A DNA stretch of 27,640 bases from CAYOHG01 sp964465125 (GTDB taxonomy: Bacteria; Planctomycetota; Phycisphaerae; UBA1845; Fen-1342). The stretch spans positions 1-27,640 of the forward strand of contig CAYXIO010000055.1 in the NCBI GenBank assembly GCA_964465125.1. The letters are read 5' to 3'. Shown one piece after another: positions 15,078-23,392 of this stretch. Numbering within the stretch: position 1 is the first letter of the stretch; every line of letters begins with the position of its first letter. A model generated the notes under the pieces. The model was not told the origin of the DNA, searched no databases, and saw only the letters and a list, made by a program, of their open reading frames with translations. The translations under genes and the position numbers were made by a program.

Positions 15078-16262
15078 CTACGTTCCGAAGTCGACCAGCA
15101 GCGCCGAGAGGTCGTCGAGGTCAACGCAGCCGTTGGGTACGATGTCCGCGACCGGGTTATAGAGCGGGTCGCCGGCGCAGGTTCCGAACGCGAGCAGCAG
15201 GATCGAGAGATCGTCCAGGTCGACATGTCCATCGCCGTTAAGGTCGGCCGGCGAGCCGGCGTCCGGCGAAAGCAGGAACGCGCGGACTTGCCCGTCGTGC
15301 ACGCCGCTGCCAACGATCTGCCCAGAGTCGTTGATCGCCCAGGCGTTTTCGAGCACCCAGCCGGAGTTTGCCGGCAGCAGGTCGTTCAGGTCCGCGATGG
15401 CGCCGCTGGTCCAGAGAAACGCGTGGCCGTGCGAGCTTCCGACCACGTCGCCCGCGTTGTTCGCGCTGTACCCGTAGCTGGCGCCTCCGCCGAGCACACC
15501 CAGGTCCGTTCGGGCCAGCACGTTGCCGGCGGCATCAATCGTGAACCGGCAGGCGTGCGGCTCGCCCGCGACCGTGTCGGCGACACCGGCGGCAAAGCCG
15601 GTCTCGCTGATGTCATAGGCCATTGAGCCGGTGCCGCCCAGCGTTCCGAGATCGACCGCGGCGCTGTTCTGCCACAGCGTGGCGCGCACCGAAGCGTTGC
15701 CATGGGTGTACGTCCAGCCGACGATGTGTCCGGCTTCGTTGACGGCGGCGGCGTACCCGTACTCGCCGCCCAGCGTCGGCAGCGTGGTCAGCGCGCCGGC
15801 CTGCCAGCGGGCCGGGCGGTCGAACCAACCGGCGGCGCTGTCATAGGTCGTGACGTGCCCGACCACCGTCCCGCCCGCGTTCAGTCCGTGCGGTGCGAAG
15901 TCCCCCAGGCTGATGCTTGAGCCGTTCTGCCACAGCAGCCCGTGCGAGACGATGCTGCCGAGCGTGAACGACGAGACCGCGACCTGTCCTGCGTCGTTGA
16001 TGGCGAAGCCCTGCGTGTGCAGGTCGCCCGCGGCCGGCGCGATCGGCGTCGCGGCGCCGTTCCAGAAGTACGCACGGATCGCGGCGTCAGCCTGATCCGA
16101 GATGGCGGCCACCTCGCCGAGCGCATTGAGGCCGAAGGCGTGGCTGGTTGCGCCGCCGAGATTTCCAAGGTCCTGAATCGAGTAGTCGTCGGCGAAGGCC
16201 GCCGCGTTAAAACCGCAGCCCGCAATCAGCAGGCCGGTGCGGATGAGGTACGTGGCTTTCAT
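15078..16262 (-). CDS. Exported HAF-repeat protein with dockerin-like tail
   Basis: A 394-residue exported protein. I chose the ATG at 16262 (GAGGA eight bases upstream), which puts the signal peptide first (MKATYLIRTGLLIAGCGF, cut near AFAD); the frame also has an ATG at 16340 overlapping the end of the cytochrome gene. The body has repeats with 'LGxLGGxxSxAxxxNxxGxVVG', the extracellular HAF repeat: LGNLGGATSHAFGLNALGEV, LPTLGGEYGYAAAVNEAGHIVG, LGTLGGTGSMAYDIS and LGVLGGGASYGYSANNAGDVVG. The end carries two dockerin-like loops (DLNGDGHVDLDDLS; DLDDLSALLVDFG) with a CAGDPLYN linker almost identical to that of the FG-GAP protein. Function unknown; probably surface-attached or secreted. Confidence 0.88.
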   Translation of the reverse strand: MKATYLIRTGLLIAGCGFNAAAFADDYSIQDLGNLGGATSHAFGLNALGEVAAISDQADAAIRAYFWNGAATPIAPAAGDLHTQGFAINDAGQVAVSSFTLGSIVSHGLLWQNGSSISLGDFAPHGLNAGGTVVGHVTTYDSAAGWFDRPARWQAGALTTLPTLGGEYGYAAAVNEAGHIVGWTYTHGNASVRATLWQNSAAVDLGTLGGTGSMAYDISETGFAAGVADTVAGEPHACRFTIDAAGNVLARTDLGVLGGGASYGYSANNAGDVVGSSHGHAFLWTSGAIADLNDLLPANSGWVLENAWAINDSGQIVGSGVHDGQVRAFLLSPDAGSPADLNGDGHVDLDDLSILLLAFGTCAGDPLYNPVADIVPNGCVDLDDLSALLVDFGT

Positions 16263-16332
16263 GAAGTAGTCCTCAGCTTTCTCACCGGGTCGGAGAACGA
16301 ATTCGTCCAACAGGTCCGGGGGTTGTGTCGTA

Positions 16333-17538
16333 CTAGTCATCGACGCTGTGGAAGAACTGGCCCGGCGGCCCCTGGCTGTGGCAGACCGTGCACGTGTCGA
16401 TCACGCCGGCGTGCCCCTGGATCAGGTTCGCCTGCACGTTGTCCGTCTCCGTAACGGTTGGCGCGATGGCGTGCGGGCTGCCATGACACGCGTAACAGTG
16501 GATGTTCTTGTGCCCGACCGAGTCGCGGTAGAGCGTATTGGGCTGCTCGAACTCGAACCCCGGCCGGCTGTGGCAAGTTCCGCAGCGCGGCTCCGTCACC
16601 CAGGGCTGCCGCAGCGGGCTGGCGACGGCGTTCATATCGCCGTGGCAGGTGATGCAGTGCACGTCATGGGCCGAGTGCACGTCGCGCTGGCAGTTGGTGC
16701 GGTAGCCCGGGTGGCAGGCGTAGCACTGCGTCGCGGGGTCCAGATCGCCGACGCGCGGGGCGTGCGCGCCGTGCATGGCACGCGAGAGGTTGTGGCGGTT
16801 GGGATCACCGGGCAGGCCCAACGCAGCATCGGCGTGACAGCTCGCGCACAGCACGGGCTTGGCGTCGACGAGATGCGTGCCGTGCAATCGGTCGTGATCT
16901 TCGAGAATGTCCGTCGCCACCGACTTGCCCGGGTCGTTGTGGCACATGTTGCAGCTCATCTCCGTCGAAACCGGCACGACGGTCTGCGTGCGGGCGCGCA
17001 TCAGGCCGAAGCGCTCCACCGTGACGGTGGCGAGCGGATAGGAATTCTCGCGGCCGGTATCGTCCGTCGGCACGATCGGGATGCCGGTGACGGCGAAATC
17101 GTTGTGGCCGGTGGGCGCCATCACACCCGCCAGGCCGTTGCCGGTCAGGCCGATGTTGGCGGGCTGCGCGGGGCCGAACTCCGGCGGCCAGTAGCGCCAG
17201 AAATTGGTCTTGCCGGCGGACTGCGTGTTGCCCGGGATGAAATACTTGACCGTCACGCCGGTGCTGACGATGTCGGGCTCCTCGCCGGACCGGTTGACCA
17301 CCTGGGCGTGGACGGTGTTGAAGGGCGGCAGAATGATCAGCTCGGAGAAATCGCTGTTCATGCAGTGCATGCCGAGGTCGTTGTAGGCGAACACCACGTA
17401 GGGGGTGCTGACGATGGAGTCCGCCGGCAGCGGAGACGTCGCGAAGAGCACCGCCAGGCAGGCGGCGCCCAGCGCGCGGCTGGACCAGGGCGCCGGCGCA
17501 GAGTGTTTCCGTCGATGGGACGCTCGAGCATGGGTCAT
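16333..17538 (-). CDS. Exported seven-heme c-type cytochrome
   Basis: A 401-residue periplasmic electron carrier. The ATG at 17538 has GGAGG seven bases upstream. The N-terminus is basic (MTHARASHRRK) with a hydrophobic core ALGAACLAVLF and a likely cut after PLPA/D. Residues of about 45-190 form a non-heme domain opening with FAYNDLGMHCMN, whose Met, His and Cys could be ligands. After it come seven CxxCH heme-attachment sites in order: CNMCH, CASCH, CYACH, CITCH, CGTCH, CYACH and CTVCH, with extra His residues between them for distal ligands. It ends in TAG. It probably passes electrons to or from the quinone pool; the nearby menaquinone gene fits but is not in the same tight operon. No catalytic Lys-heme (CxxCK) is present. 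Confidence 0.9.
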   Translation of the reverse strand: MTHARASHRRKHSAPAPWSSRALGAACLAVLFATSPLPADSIVSTPYVVFAYNDLGMHCMNSDFSELIILPPFNTVHAQVVNRSGEEPDIVSTGVTVKYFIPGNTQSAGKTNFWRYWPPEFGPAQPANIGLTGNGLAGVMAPTGHNDFAVTGIPIVPTDDTGRENSYPLATVTVERFGLMRARTQTVVPVSTEMSCNMCHNDPGKSVATDILEDHDRLHGTHLVDAKPVLCASCHADAALGLPGDPNRHNLSRAMHGAHAPRVGDLDPATQCYACHPGYRTNCQRDVHSAHDVHCITCHGDMNAVASPLRQPWVTEPRCGTCHSRPGFEFEQPNTLYRDSVGHKNIHCYACHGSPHAIAPTVTETDNVQANLIQGHAGVIDTCTVCHSQGPPGQFFHSVDD

Positions 17539-17669
17539 TGAACAGCCTCCGATTAGCGGACGAAGCGCCGCAGTAGGACTCGCACCGACAGCACGGTACT
17601 GGGGCACCGGCGGGAACATCAATCCAGCATTTTCCCTAGGCCGATGACGCCCCGAGATTGGGTCCTACT

Positions 17670-17695
17670 AGGCGCGCAGCGCGCTTTCGGCGCCT
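17670..17695 (-). terminator. Possible terminator hairpin after mqnE
   Basis: AGGCGC (17670-17675) pairs with GCGCCT (17690-17695) around a 14-base loop that can itself pair (GCGC runs). It lies about 50 bases past the mqnE stop and has no U-run on the minus strand. Weak evidence at this GC content. Confidence 0.3.
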
Positions 17696-17744
17696 TGCGA
17701 ACAGGAATCCGGAGCGCGGCCGCGGAGCACGGCAGGGATGCGAC

Positions 17745-18941
17745 TCAACTGGCCGGGGCGTTCGCGGGTTGGGGTTCGACCGTTCGCCTCACCGGGCGAT
17801 AGAGCGTGTCGCGCTCGACCGGCTCGCAGCCGGCTTCGCGGATCAGCCGGCCGATCTGCTCGACGCTCAGCTCCTGGTGATTCGTGCCGCGGCCTTCGCG
17901 ATGCGTGATGTCGTACCACGCAACCGTCCCATCGAAGTCGTCCACGCCCCAGTTCAGCGACACCTGCGCGAGCTTCGGCGTCTGCATGATCCAGAAGGCC
18001 TTGATGTGCGCGAAGTTGTCGAGCATGAGCCGCGCGACGGCGAGCGTGCGCAAGTCGTCCAGCCCTGTCGGCCCGGGCAGGTGGGCGAATTCGCTGCCGT
18101 CGGGAATGAACGAGAGCGGGATGCAGCACTGAAACGCGGCCCGCGCCTGCCCCGAGTGGCTGGCGACACCGCGGAGCGACTCGTCCTGGTGCGCGCGCAG
18201 CTTGATCAGATGGCGCACGCGCTCCTCGGCCGACTCGATGTGGCCGTAGAGCATGGTGGCGTTGCTGGGGATGCCCAGGTCGTGGGCCGCGCGGTGTACG
18301 TCGAACCAGTGCTTCTCGCCGACCTTGGCCTTGAACGCCTCGTCATGCACGCGGTCGTCGAAGATCTCCGCCCCGCCGCCCGGCAGGCTGTCGAGCCCGG
18401 CTTCGCGCAGCGCGACCAGCACCTCCGCGATGCTCAGCCGCGGCTTGCTGATGCGTGCGAAGTGCACGATCTCGATTGCGGTGAAGGCCTTGATGTGCAG
18501 GCCGGGGCAGGCATTCCTGATGGCGCGGCACATGCCGGTGTAGTACGCGAAGGGCAGCTTCGGATGCAGGCCGCCGACGATGTGCACCTCGGTCGCTCCG
18601 CGCCGAGCGGCTTCCCGTGCCACGTCGACGATCTGTTCGAGCGACATTTCGTAGCCGCCGTCGGTCGCATCGCCCGCTTTCGGATACGCGCGATAGAACG
18701 AGCAGAACTTGCAGCGCAGCACGCAGTAGTTGCTGTAGTTGATGTGGCGGTTGATGTTGAAGTAGGCCCGGCGTCCGTGCAGGCGCTCGCGAACCTGGTT
18801 GGCCAGCTCGCCGACCGTGAACACGTCGCGCGTGCCGTACAGCGCGACGCCATCCTCGCACGAAAGCCGTCGCCCTTCGCACACCTTGGCGCGAATCGGC
18901 TCCAGCGCGGGATCCACGTAGCGATCGAGCTTGAGCACCAT
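17745..18941 (-). CDS. mqnE: Aminofutalosine synthase MqnE (menaquinone biosynthesis)
   Basis: A 398-residue radical-SAM enzyme that joins 3-[(1-carboxyvinyl)oxy]benzoate with S-adenosylmethionine to form 6-amino-6-deoxyfutalosine, an early step of the futalosine route to menaquinone. The Fe-S triad is C73-x3-C77-x2-C80 (CVLRCKFC). Other family marks are EVHIVGGLHPKLPF, HIKAFTAIEIVHFA, LDSLPGGGAEIF, NATMLYGHIES and MLDNFAHIKAFWI. These distinguish it from the related MqnC and CofH. The ATG at 18941 has AGGGGG about ten bases upstream; longer open frame upstream overlaps the transporter. The permease gene ends 82 bases upstream in the same direction. The other mqn genes are not in this window. 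Confidence 0.93.
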   Translation of the reverse strand: MVLKLDRYVDPALEPIRAKVCEGRRLSCEDGVALYGTRDVFTVGELANQVRERLHGRRAYFNINRHINYSNYCVLRCKFCSFYRAYPKAGDATDGGYEMSLEQIVDVAREAARRGATEVHIVGGLHPKLPFAYYTGMCRAIRNACPGLHIKAFTAIEIVHFARISKPRLSIAEVLVALREAGLDSLPGGGAEIFDDRVHDEAFKAKVGEKHWFDVHRAAHDLGIPSNATMLYGHIESAEERVRHLIKLRAHQDESLRGVASHSGQARAAFQCCIPLSFIPDGSEFAHLPGPTGLDDLRTLAVARLMLDNFAHIKAFWIMQTPKLAQVSLNWGVDDFDGTVAWYDITHREGRGTNHQELSVEQIGRLIREAGCEPVERDTLYRPVRRTVEPQPANAPAS

Positions 18942-19023
18942 GCGGGTTCGCCCCCTGCGCCCGGCCTGCTCGCCCGGGCGTTGCAACATTGTAGCCGTGA
19001 AGCACCGCTCGGCCTGCGGTGCC

Positions 19024-20601
19024 TCAAGAGTTCGCGCTTTGCGCCAGAACCTCGGGTCCGTTGGCGGTGCCGGGCGCGTATCCAAGCGCCAGCCGCGCGC
19101 GGCGGGCGCCCAGGGTGACCACGGCGGCAAGGACGGCCTGGAATGCCAGCCCGATCCACATCGCGCGCGGGTTCGCGAACGAAGCCAGCGTGCCGACCGG
19201 CGAGAGCGCCGCGAGATAGCCGTAATGCTGCCAGGGCTCCTCGTAGGCATTCTGAATGCTTGCGTAGATCGCGCCGTCTGCGGCGATCGGAAGCACCTTG
19301 ATCAGCCCCAGCCACAGCAGCGTCACCACGACCAGCTTCGTGTTGCGGGCCCGCAACGAGTAGAACAGGTTGTAGTCGGCCCAGAAGCTGAAGCTGAAGG
19401 CGGCGAAGGCAGCGACCCAATTCACCGCCTGGGTCCAGGGCCTCTGCGATCCGCCCGCAAGCATGGACGGGTCCATCCACTTGTACATCTGCACCAGCGT
19501 GAGAAACGCGCCGACGGAGAGAATCGGCGGCATCAGCGCCGCGAGCGTACCGTGCGAGTCTGTCAGCGGCGCACCGAAGGCCAGCGCGCGGTCCGTCCGG
19601 TAGCGCTCGATGGCGGCGGCCAGAACGGCCAGCGTGGCCACCAGCATGAACGTGCCCGCGGACGCCACCAGCTTCGCTGATCCTTGCTCGGAAAACTGCT
19701 GGCGCATCCAGGTCTGACCGGGTAGCAGCGCGATGCCCGCAACCAGGCACGCCGCCGTCACCGCCAGCAAGGCCAGGCTCAGCGGCAACGCGAAGACCGC
19801 GTGCTCCGGCCGGCGCAGGCGACCGCACGCGGCGGCGGTGAACAGCACGCCGAAGACCGCCTGAAAGATCATCGACGTCGAGAGCACCCGCATGTCGCCC
19901 TTGACGGTTCCACTCATCAGCGATTGAAGCAGCGCCCCGCCGCTCATGACGCCGGTCAGCAGCGCCAGCCCCGGCACGAAGATCACCGCGACCCAGCCGC
20001 CAAAGACTCCCGCGATCACCAGCACGCCGATCGGGTTGGCCTTCCCGCCGGTTGCGATCGCCGTCAGCAGCACCACCGAGCAGAGCATGAAGCACGAATC
20101 CAGCAACTGAAGCTGGAGGAAGCCCCAGCCGCCGAAAACCGCCTGGAGCGTGGGAAGCGATCCCGGCGCGACGAGGCTCGGCATGCGCGTCGTCGTGCCG
20201 ATGGATGCGCCGTAGCGGCTGGCGAAGTAGACGCCCAGCGCCAGCGCCGTGCCGTAGAGGATGAACGCCTGGATTGGCGCACCGCTCAGGTAGCCGAGCA
20301 CGATGCGCAGGTTGCTCATCGGCGAGATGCGGTGCGACTCGATCATCCCGGTCTGCACGTCGCGCTGCACCGAGCGTCGCACGGCGGCCGGCGCCAGCAC
20401 CAGCAGGAACACGGCCTGGGCGGCGGTCACAATCCCGAGCCAGACGGCGTCGAGCGTGGCGCGCGGCGGGCCGTCGGGTAGGCTGTAGGTCAGCGTCGAG
20501 AAACCCAGCACGGCCGCCGCGAACAGCAGCGCGATCCAGAGGTTGCTGCGCGGGTTCCCGGCGATACGAAGGTGCAGCCAGAGCAGCGGGTTGGATAGCA
20601 A
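19024..20601 (-). CDS. ABC-2-like multi-span transporter permease
   Basis: A 525-residue integral membrane protein with around ten or more hydrophobic segments (for example LWIALLFAAAVLGFSTLTY, AVFLLVLAPAAV, GVLVIAGVFGGWVAVIFVPGLALL, FALPLSLALLAVTAACLVAGIALL). Early after the first helices it carries RRSVQRDVQTGMIESHRISPMSNLRIVLG, a cytoplasmic coupling-helix type stretch common in ABC-2 permeases. The start is TTG at 20601, seven bases after AGGTGG and two bases past the TGA of the ATPase gene, so translation is coupled. It pairs with the adjacent ATPase to form an exporter or membrane-remodelling transporter of unknown substrate. The long frame upstream of TTG is an Arg-rich shadow of the ATPase gene. 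Confidence 0.85.
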   Translation of the reverse strand: MLSNPLLWLHLRIAGNPRSNLWIALLFAAAVLGFSTLTYSLPDGPPRATLDAVWLGIVTAAQAVFLLVLAPAAVRRSVQRDVQTGMIESHRISPMSNLRIVLGYLSGAPIQAFILYGTALALGVYFASRYGASIGTTTRMPSLVAPGSLPTLQAVFGGWGFLQLQLLDSCFMLCSVVLLTAIATGGKANPIGVLVIAGVFGGWVAVIFVPGLALLTGVMSGGALLQSLMSGTVKGDMRVLSTSMIFQAVFGVLFTAAACGRLRRPEHAVFALPLSLALLAVTAACLVAGIALLPGQTWMRQQFSEQGSAKLVASAGTFMLVATLAVLAAAIERYRTDRALAFGAPLTDSHGTLAALMPPILSVGAFLTLVQMYKWMDPSMLAGGSQRPWTQAVNWVAAFAAFSFSFWADYNLFYSLRARNTKLVVVTLLWLGLIKVLPIAADGAIYASIQNAYEEPWQHYGYLAALSPVGTLASFANPRAMWIGLAFQAVLAAVVTLGARRARLALGYAPGTANGPEVLAQSANS

Positions 20602-20603
20602 GG

Positions 20604-21545
20604 TCAGTCCACCTGTCGGATGCCGGTGCGCAGGTAGGCCTGCTCCAGATCCGCCTGCAACGGGCGAAACTCGGCGACGGGAAGCCCTTCGGCGATCAAG
20701 CGGGCCAGCAGTTCCGCGGCCGCGGAACGCTCGCGCGAGTGCTCGAGCGTAATCGTATCTCCCTCGGCCCGGACCACCGCGACATCGGACACGCGCGCCA
20801 GCCGGGCCGCCAGGTCGCCGACGCGCCCGGCCAGCACAACGCGGTAATGAACCTGCGTGTCGTCGGCAGCGCCCGTGACCGCGGCGACCGAACCGTAGCG
20901 CACCAGTTTGCCGTGGCCCATGATCGCGATATGCGTGCAGTATTCCGCCAGGTCGGCCAGGATGTGCGACGAGACGATGATCGCTTTGCCCTGATCGCGC
21001 AGGCTGGCCAGCAACTGGCGAAACTGCACGCGGCCCGCGGGGTCGAGCCCGGCGGCGGGCTCGTCGAGCAGCACCAGGTGCGGATCGACCAGCAGCGTAC
21101 GTGCCACCGCCAGCCGCTGGCGCATGCCGCGCGACAACGAGGCCACCCGCGCGGTGCGCTTCTCGCTCAGCCAGAGCTGCTCCAGCCAATAGCTGATCCG
21201 CTCGTCGGCCAGAGTCGACGTCAGCCCGTAGCATCGCGCGATGAAATGGAGAAACTGCTCGACCGAGAGCGTGTCGTAGACCTGCGGCGTGTCCGGCGTG
21301 AAACCGATGTGATTCCCGACCGTGGTGGGGCGGCGGAACACGTCGTGACCCAGCACGCGAATCTCGCCGGTGCTGACCGGCTGCAATCCGGCGGCAGCCC
21401 GCAGCGTGGTGGTCTTGCCGGCCCCGTTCGGGCCGATCATGCCCAGCAGCTCGCCGCCACGCAGCTCGAAGGAGACGTCATCGACCGCTACGAATCGCCC
21501 GAACTGCACGCGCAGGTTGCGGATGCTCAGCAGCACTTCGCTCAT
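20604..21545 (-). CDS. ABC transporter ATP-binding protein
   Basis: A 313-residue ATPase of the drug-export/ABC-2 type. Walker A is G38-P-N-G-A-G-K44-T-T; the Q-loop region is about 81-90; the signature is LSRGM (137-141); Walker B is LVLLDEP (157-163); the switch His is in SSHILADLAEYC. The C-terminal 90 residues form the extra domain usual in this subfamily. The ATG at 21545 follows GGAG by six bases. It is the first gene of a tight pair with the permease, two bases apart. The domain order fits exporters of the CcmA/DrrA class; the substrate is not readable. Confidence 0.93.
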   Translation of the reverse strand: MSEVLLSIRNLRVQFGRFVAVDDVSFELRGGELLGMIGPNGAGKTTTLRAAAGLQPVSTGEIRVLGHDVFRRPTTVGNHIGFTPDTPQVYDTLSVEQFLHFIARCYGLTSTLADERISYWLEQLWLSEKRTARVASLSRGMRQRLAVARTLLVDPHLVLLDEPAAGLDPAGRVQFRQLLASLRDQGKAIIVSSHILADLAEYCTHIAIMGHGKLVRYGSVAAVTGAADDTQVHYRVVLAGRVGDLAARLARVSDVAVVRAEGDTITLEHSRERSAAAELLARLIAEGLPVAEFRPLQADLEQAYLRTGIRQVD

Positions 21546-21671
21546 CGGGTCTCCAGCGGCCGCATTCGCGGCGACGACGACGCGGCGATATGATCCTGCG
21601 TCACGGGCCGCGCCTCAAGGAGGAAGCGGCGCGATATTCATAGGCGCCCCGGAGCCGGAGCGGGCGCAGGC

Positions 21672-21890
21672 ATGAGCTGGGGGGTTGTGATGGGCATGAT
21701 CTGGGCTGCGCCGGGACTGGGTGGGCTGCTGCTGATCCTGGCCGGCATTCTGATCATCCTCGAGCCGCGGCTGCTGGCCTACGTCGTCGGCGCGGCGTTC
21801 GTCATGGCCGGCCTGTCGCTCCTGACAGTCGCGTTCTCGATGCGCAGCCGCGTCACCATCCGCCGCCTCGACCCGCGCGACGGGCCCTGA
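21672..21890 (+). CDS. Small two-helix membrane protein (DUF3096-like)
   Basis: A 72-residue protein with two hydrophobic helices: GLGGLLLILAGILIILEP and LLAYVVGAAFVMAGLSLLTVAF, separated by PRL, with a basic C-terminus (RSRVTIRRLDPRD). The pattern of a Gly/Ile-rich helix, then P-R-L-L-x-Y-x-V, then a second helix resembles the small DUF3096 family; I hold this loosely. ATG candidates are 21672 and 21690; the first is listed, as neither has a strong ribosome-binding site. Function unknown. It is divergent from the ABC genes. Confidence 0.6.
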   Translation: MSWGVVMGMIWAAPGLGGLLLILAGILIILEPRLLAYVVGAAFVMAGLSLLTVAFSMRSRVTIRRLDPRDGP

Positions 21891-21919
21891 GCACCCGCGG
21901 GGTCTCATCCCGTCCCGGA

Positions 21920-21948
21920 TTGACCCGCGCACCTCAAATCGCTAGGCT
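21920..21948 (+). promoter_or_regulatory. Candidate sigma-70-type promoter for the 22063 gene
   Basis: TTGACC (21920-21925, five of six to consensus) is separated by exactly 17 bases from TAGGCT (21943-21948, three of six). It lies 30 bases past the previous stop, with a leader of about 108 bases to the GTG start at 22063. Confidence 0.4.
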
Positions 21949-22062
21949 GAAATCGCCGAGAGCGATTCCGGCGAACCGCTTCCGGCAAGAATCGACCGCG
22001 CCGGTACCGAGTCGGCTTTCCTCTGCCCCGGACGAACCGGCGCGGCAGCAGGAGGGTTTATC

Positions 22063-23025
22063 GTGTACCGCTTCGCCGCCGCACTGATCGTCGGCCTCGC
22101 AAGTCTGCCGGCGTTCGCCGACCACCACGTCACCACCAGCGTCTCATGGTTCATCGATTCAGGCAACGACTTCATCTACAACTCCGGCGAGTTCGAGGCC
22201 GAGACCAACTTCGTCCTTCCCAGCCCCGCCGGCACCGACCACGAAGGCCACGCTTACGGCAGCCTTCAGACCGGGCTGCTCAAGGTAACGATGTTCACCC
22301 ACAACTACGTGCAGCGCGGTAGCGTCGATGCTTACAGCGTGCTCGTCGACACGTTCTGGGTGGAAACCGCCGGCAGCCGCACGAGCGCGGACGCGATCGT
22401 GACGATGCACGTCGAGGGCTCCGTCACGATGAACCCGGAATCGCTCGACGCCAGCGGCAATGTCGGCCTCCACGCCCGCATCTTCGGCAACAACGTGGAC
22501 TACATGTATCCGTACTTTGGCGACGCCGACGTCTTGATCGACAAGCAGCCCGGCGAGAACAGCGTCTGCGAAAGCCAGAGCCTGGTCGAGGGCGTCGACT
22601 ACTTCGTCATGGGCGATACGGCCTACGTCGACACGACGATTGTCGGCACGCACACGTTCGACATCGGCGACGATCCGCTGCCGATCAACTGGGACATCAG
22701 CGTCGGCGGTTCCACCGCCGACCGCAACGGCAATCCGGACCGCGAAATCTACGTCCATGGCGACTTCTGGTACACCGCGACCGCGAACATCGAACTCGCG
22801 CAGGGCTTCGAAGACTTCGAGCTGAAGCGTTCAAGCCAGCAGGCCCCTTGCATCGGCGATCTCAACGGCGACCAGGTCATCGACCTGGGCGATCTGTCGA
22901 TGCTGCTGGTGAACTTCGGCATGCTCGAAGGTGCGACGTATTACGACGGCGACCTCGACGGCGACGGCGACGTCGACCTGCTGGACCTGTCGGCGCTGCT
23001 GATCGTGTTCGGGACGAGCTGCTGA
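22063..23025 (+). CDS. Secreted protein with C-terminal dockerin-like module
   Basis: A 320-residue secreted protein. It starts with GTG at 22063, six bases after GGAGGG. Residues 1-19 form a signal peptide (MYRFAAALIVGLASLPAFA/D). The body of about 235 residues is beta-rich and acidic with no family I recognise; it looks like a jelly-roll or autotransport-type domain. The last 65 residues carry a dockerin-like pair: DLNGDQVIDLGDLSMLLVNFG and DLDGDGDVDLLDLSALLIVFG. It is a third carrier of this module in the window, but on the opposite strand and with a shorter linker than the other two. Function unknown. Confidence 0.85.
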   Translation: MYRFAAALIVGLASLPAFADHHVTTSVSWFIDSGNDFIYNSGEFEAETNFVLPSPAGTDHEGHAYGSLQTGLLKVTMFTHNYVQRGSVDAYSVLVDTFWVETAGSRTSADAIVTMHVEGSVTMNPESLDASGNVGLHARIFGNNVDYMYPYFGDADVLIDKQPGENSVCESQSLVEGVDYFVMGDTAYVDTTIVGTHTFDIGDDPLPINWDISVGGSTADRNGNPDREIYVHGDFWYTATANIELAQGFEDFELKRSSQQAPCIGDLNGDQVIDLGDLSMLLVNFGMLEGATYYDGDLDGDGDVDLLDLSALLIVFGTSC

Positions 23026-23392
23026 GCGACAAAAGCGCGGCCCTGGCTCGGCCAACAGGGTTGCCGCGAGGTCGCAGCGCTGGATGCAGCGCGGGCCGCG
23101 TCCATCAGCCGCAGGCAGGCGCCTGAACCACGTCAAGTGGGCACCGACCGCCCTGCCTCGCCGAGGCTCACCGGTTGAAAAACCGGTGCCAAAGAGAAGA
23201 GCGGGCCGGGCGCTGCGGGTTCGAGCCGGACAGCGCCGCGGACTTCTTGCGCCCTTGCCCTCTCGACCCCTTGGCTCCTCGGCCACTTCATCGCCTGCGC
23301 CGTGATCCCCGCCGTCAGCTATCATTCGCGATCCACGGTCGGCGTGCGTGGGGCGGCGAGCGCGCCCACCGGCCGCAGGGTGGGGACCGCAC
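23026..23392. other. 367-bp intergenic region before the GH127 gene
   Basis: No gene supported; the short plus-strand open frames lack protein character. It holds a perfect hairpin at 23169-23188 (listed separately). A TATCAT hexamer at 23320-23325 might be a -10 element for the glycosidase gene, but no -35 box is seen at 17 bp. Confidence 0.6.
23169..23188 (+). terminator. Perfect hairpin with GAAA tetraloop
   Basis: CACCGGTT, loop GAAA, AACCGGTG: an eight-base-pair perfect stem closed by a GNRA tetraloop, 143 bases past the stop of the secreted dockerin gene. No U-run follows. It may be a terminator-like or RNA-stabilising element. Confidence 0.45.

Noticed and set aside
16263..16340. Alternative start of the HAF-repeat protein at ATG 16340, overlapping the cytochrome stop
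   Set aside because: It would place 26 polar residues ahead of the signal peptide and has no clear ribosome-binding site; the ATG at 16262 has GAGGA at good spacing.
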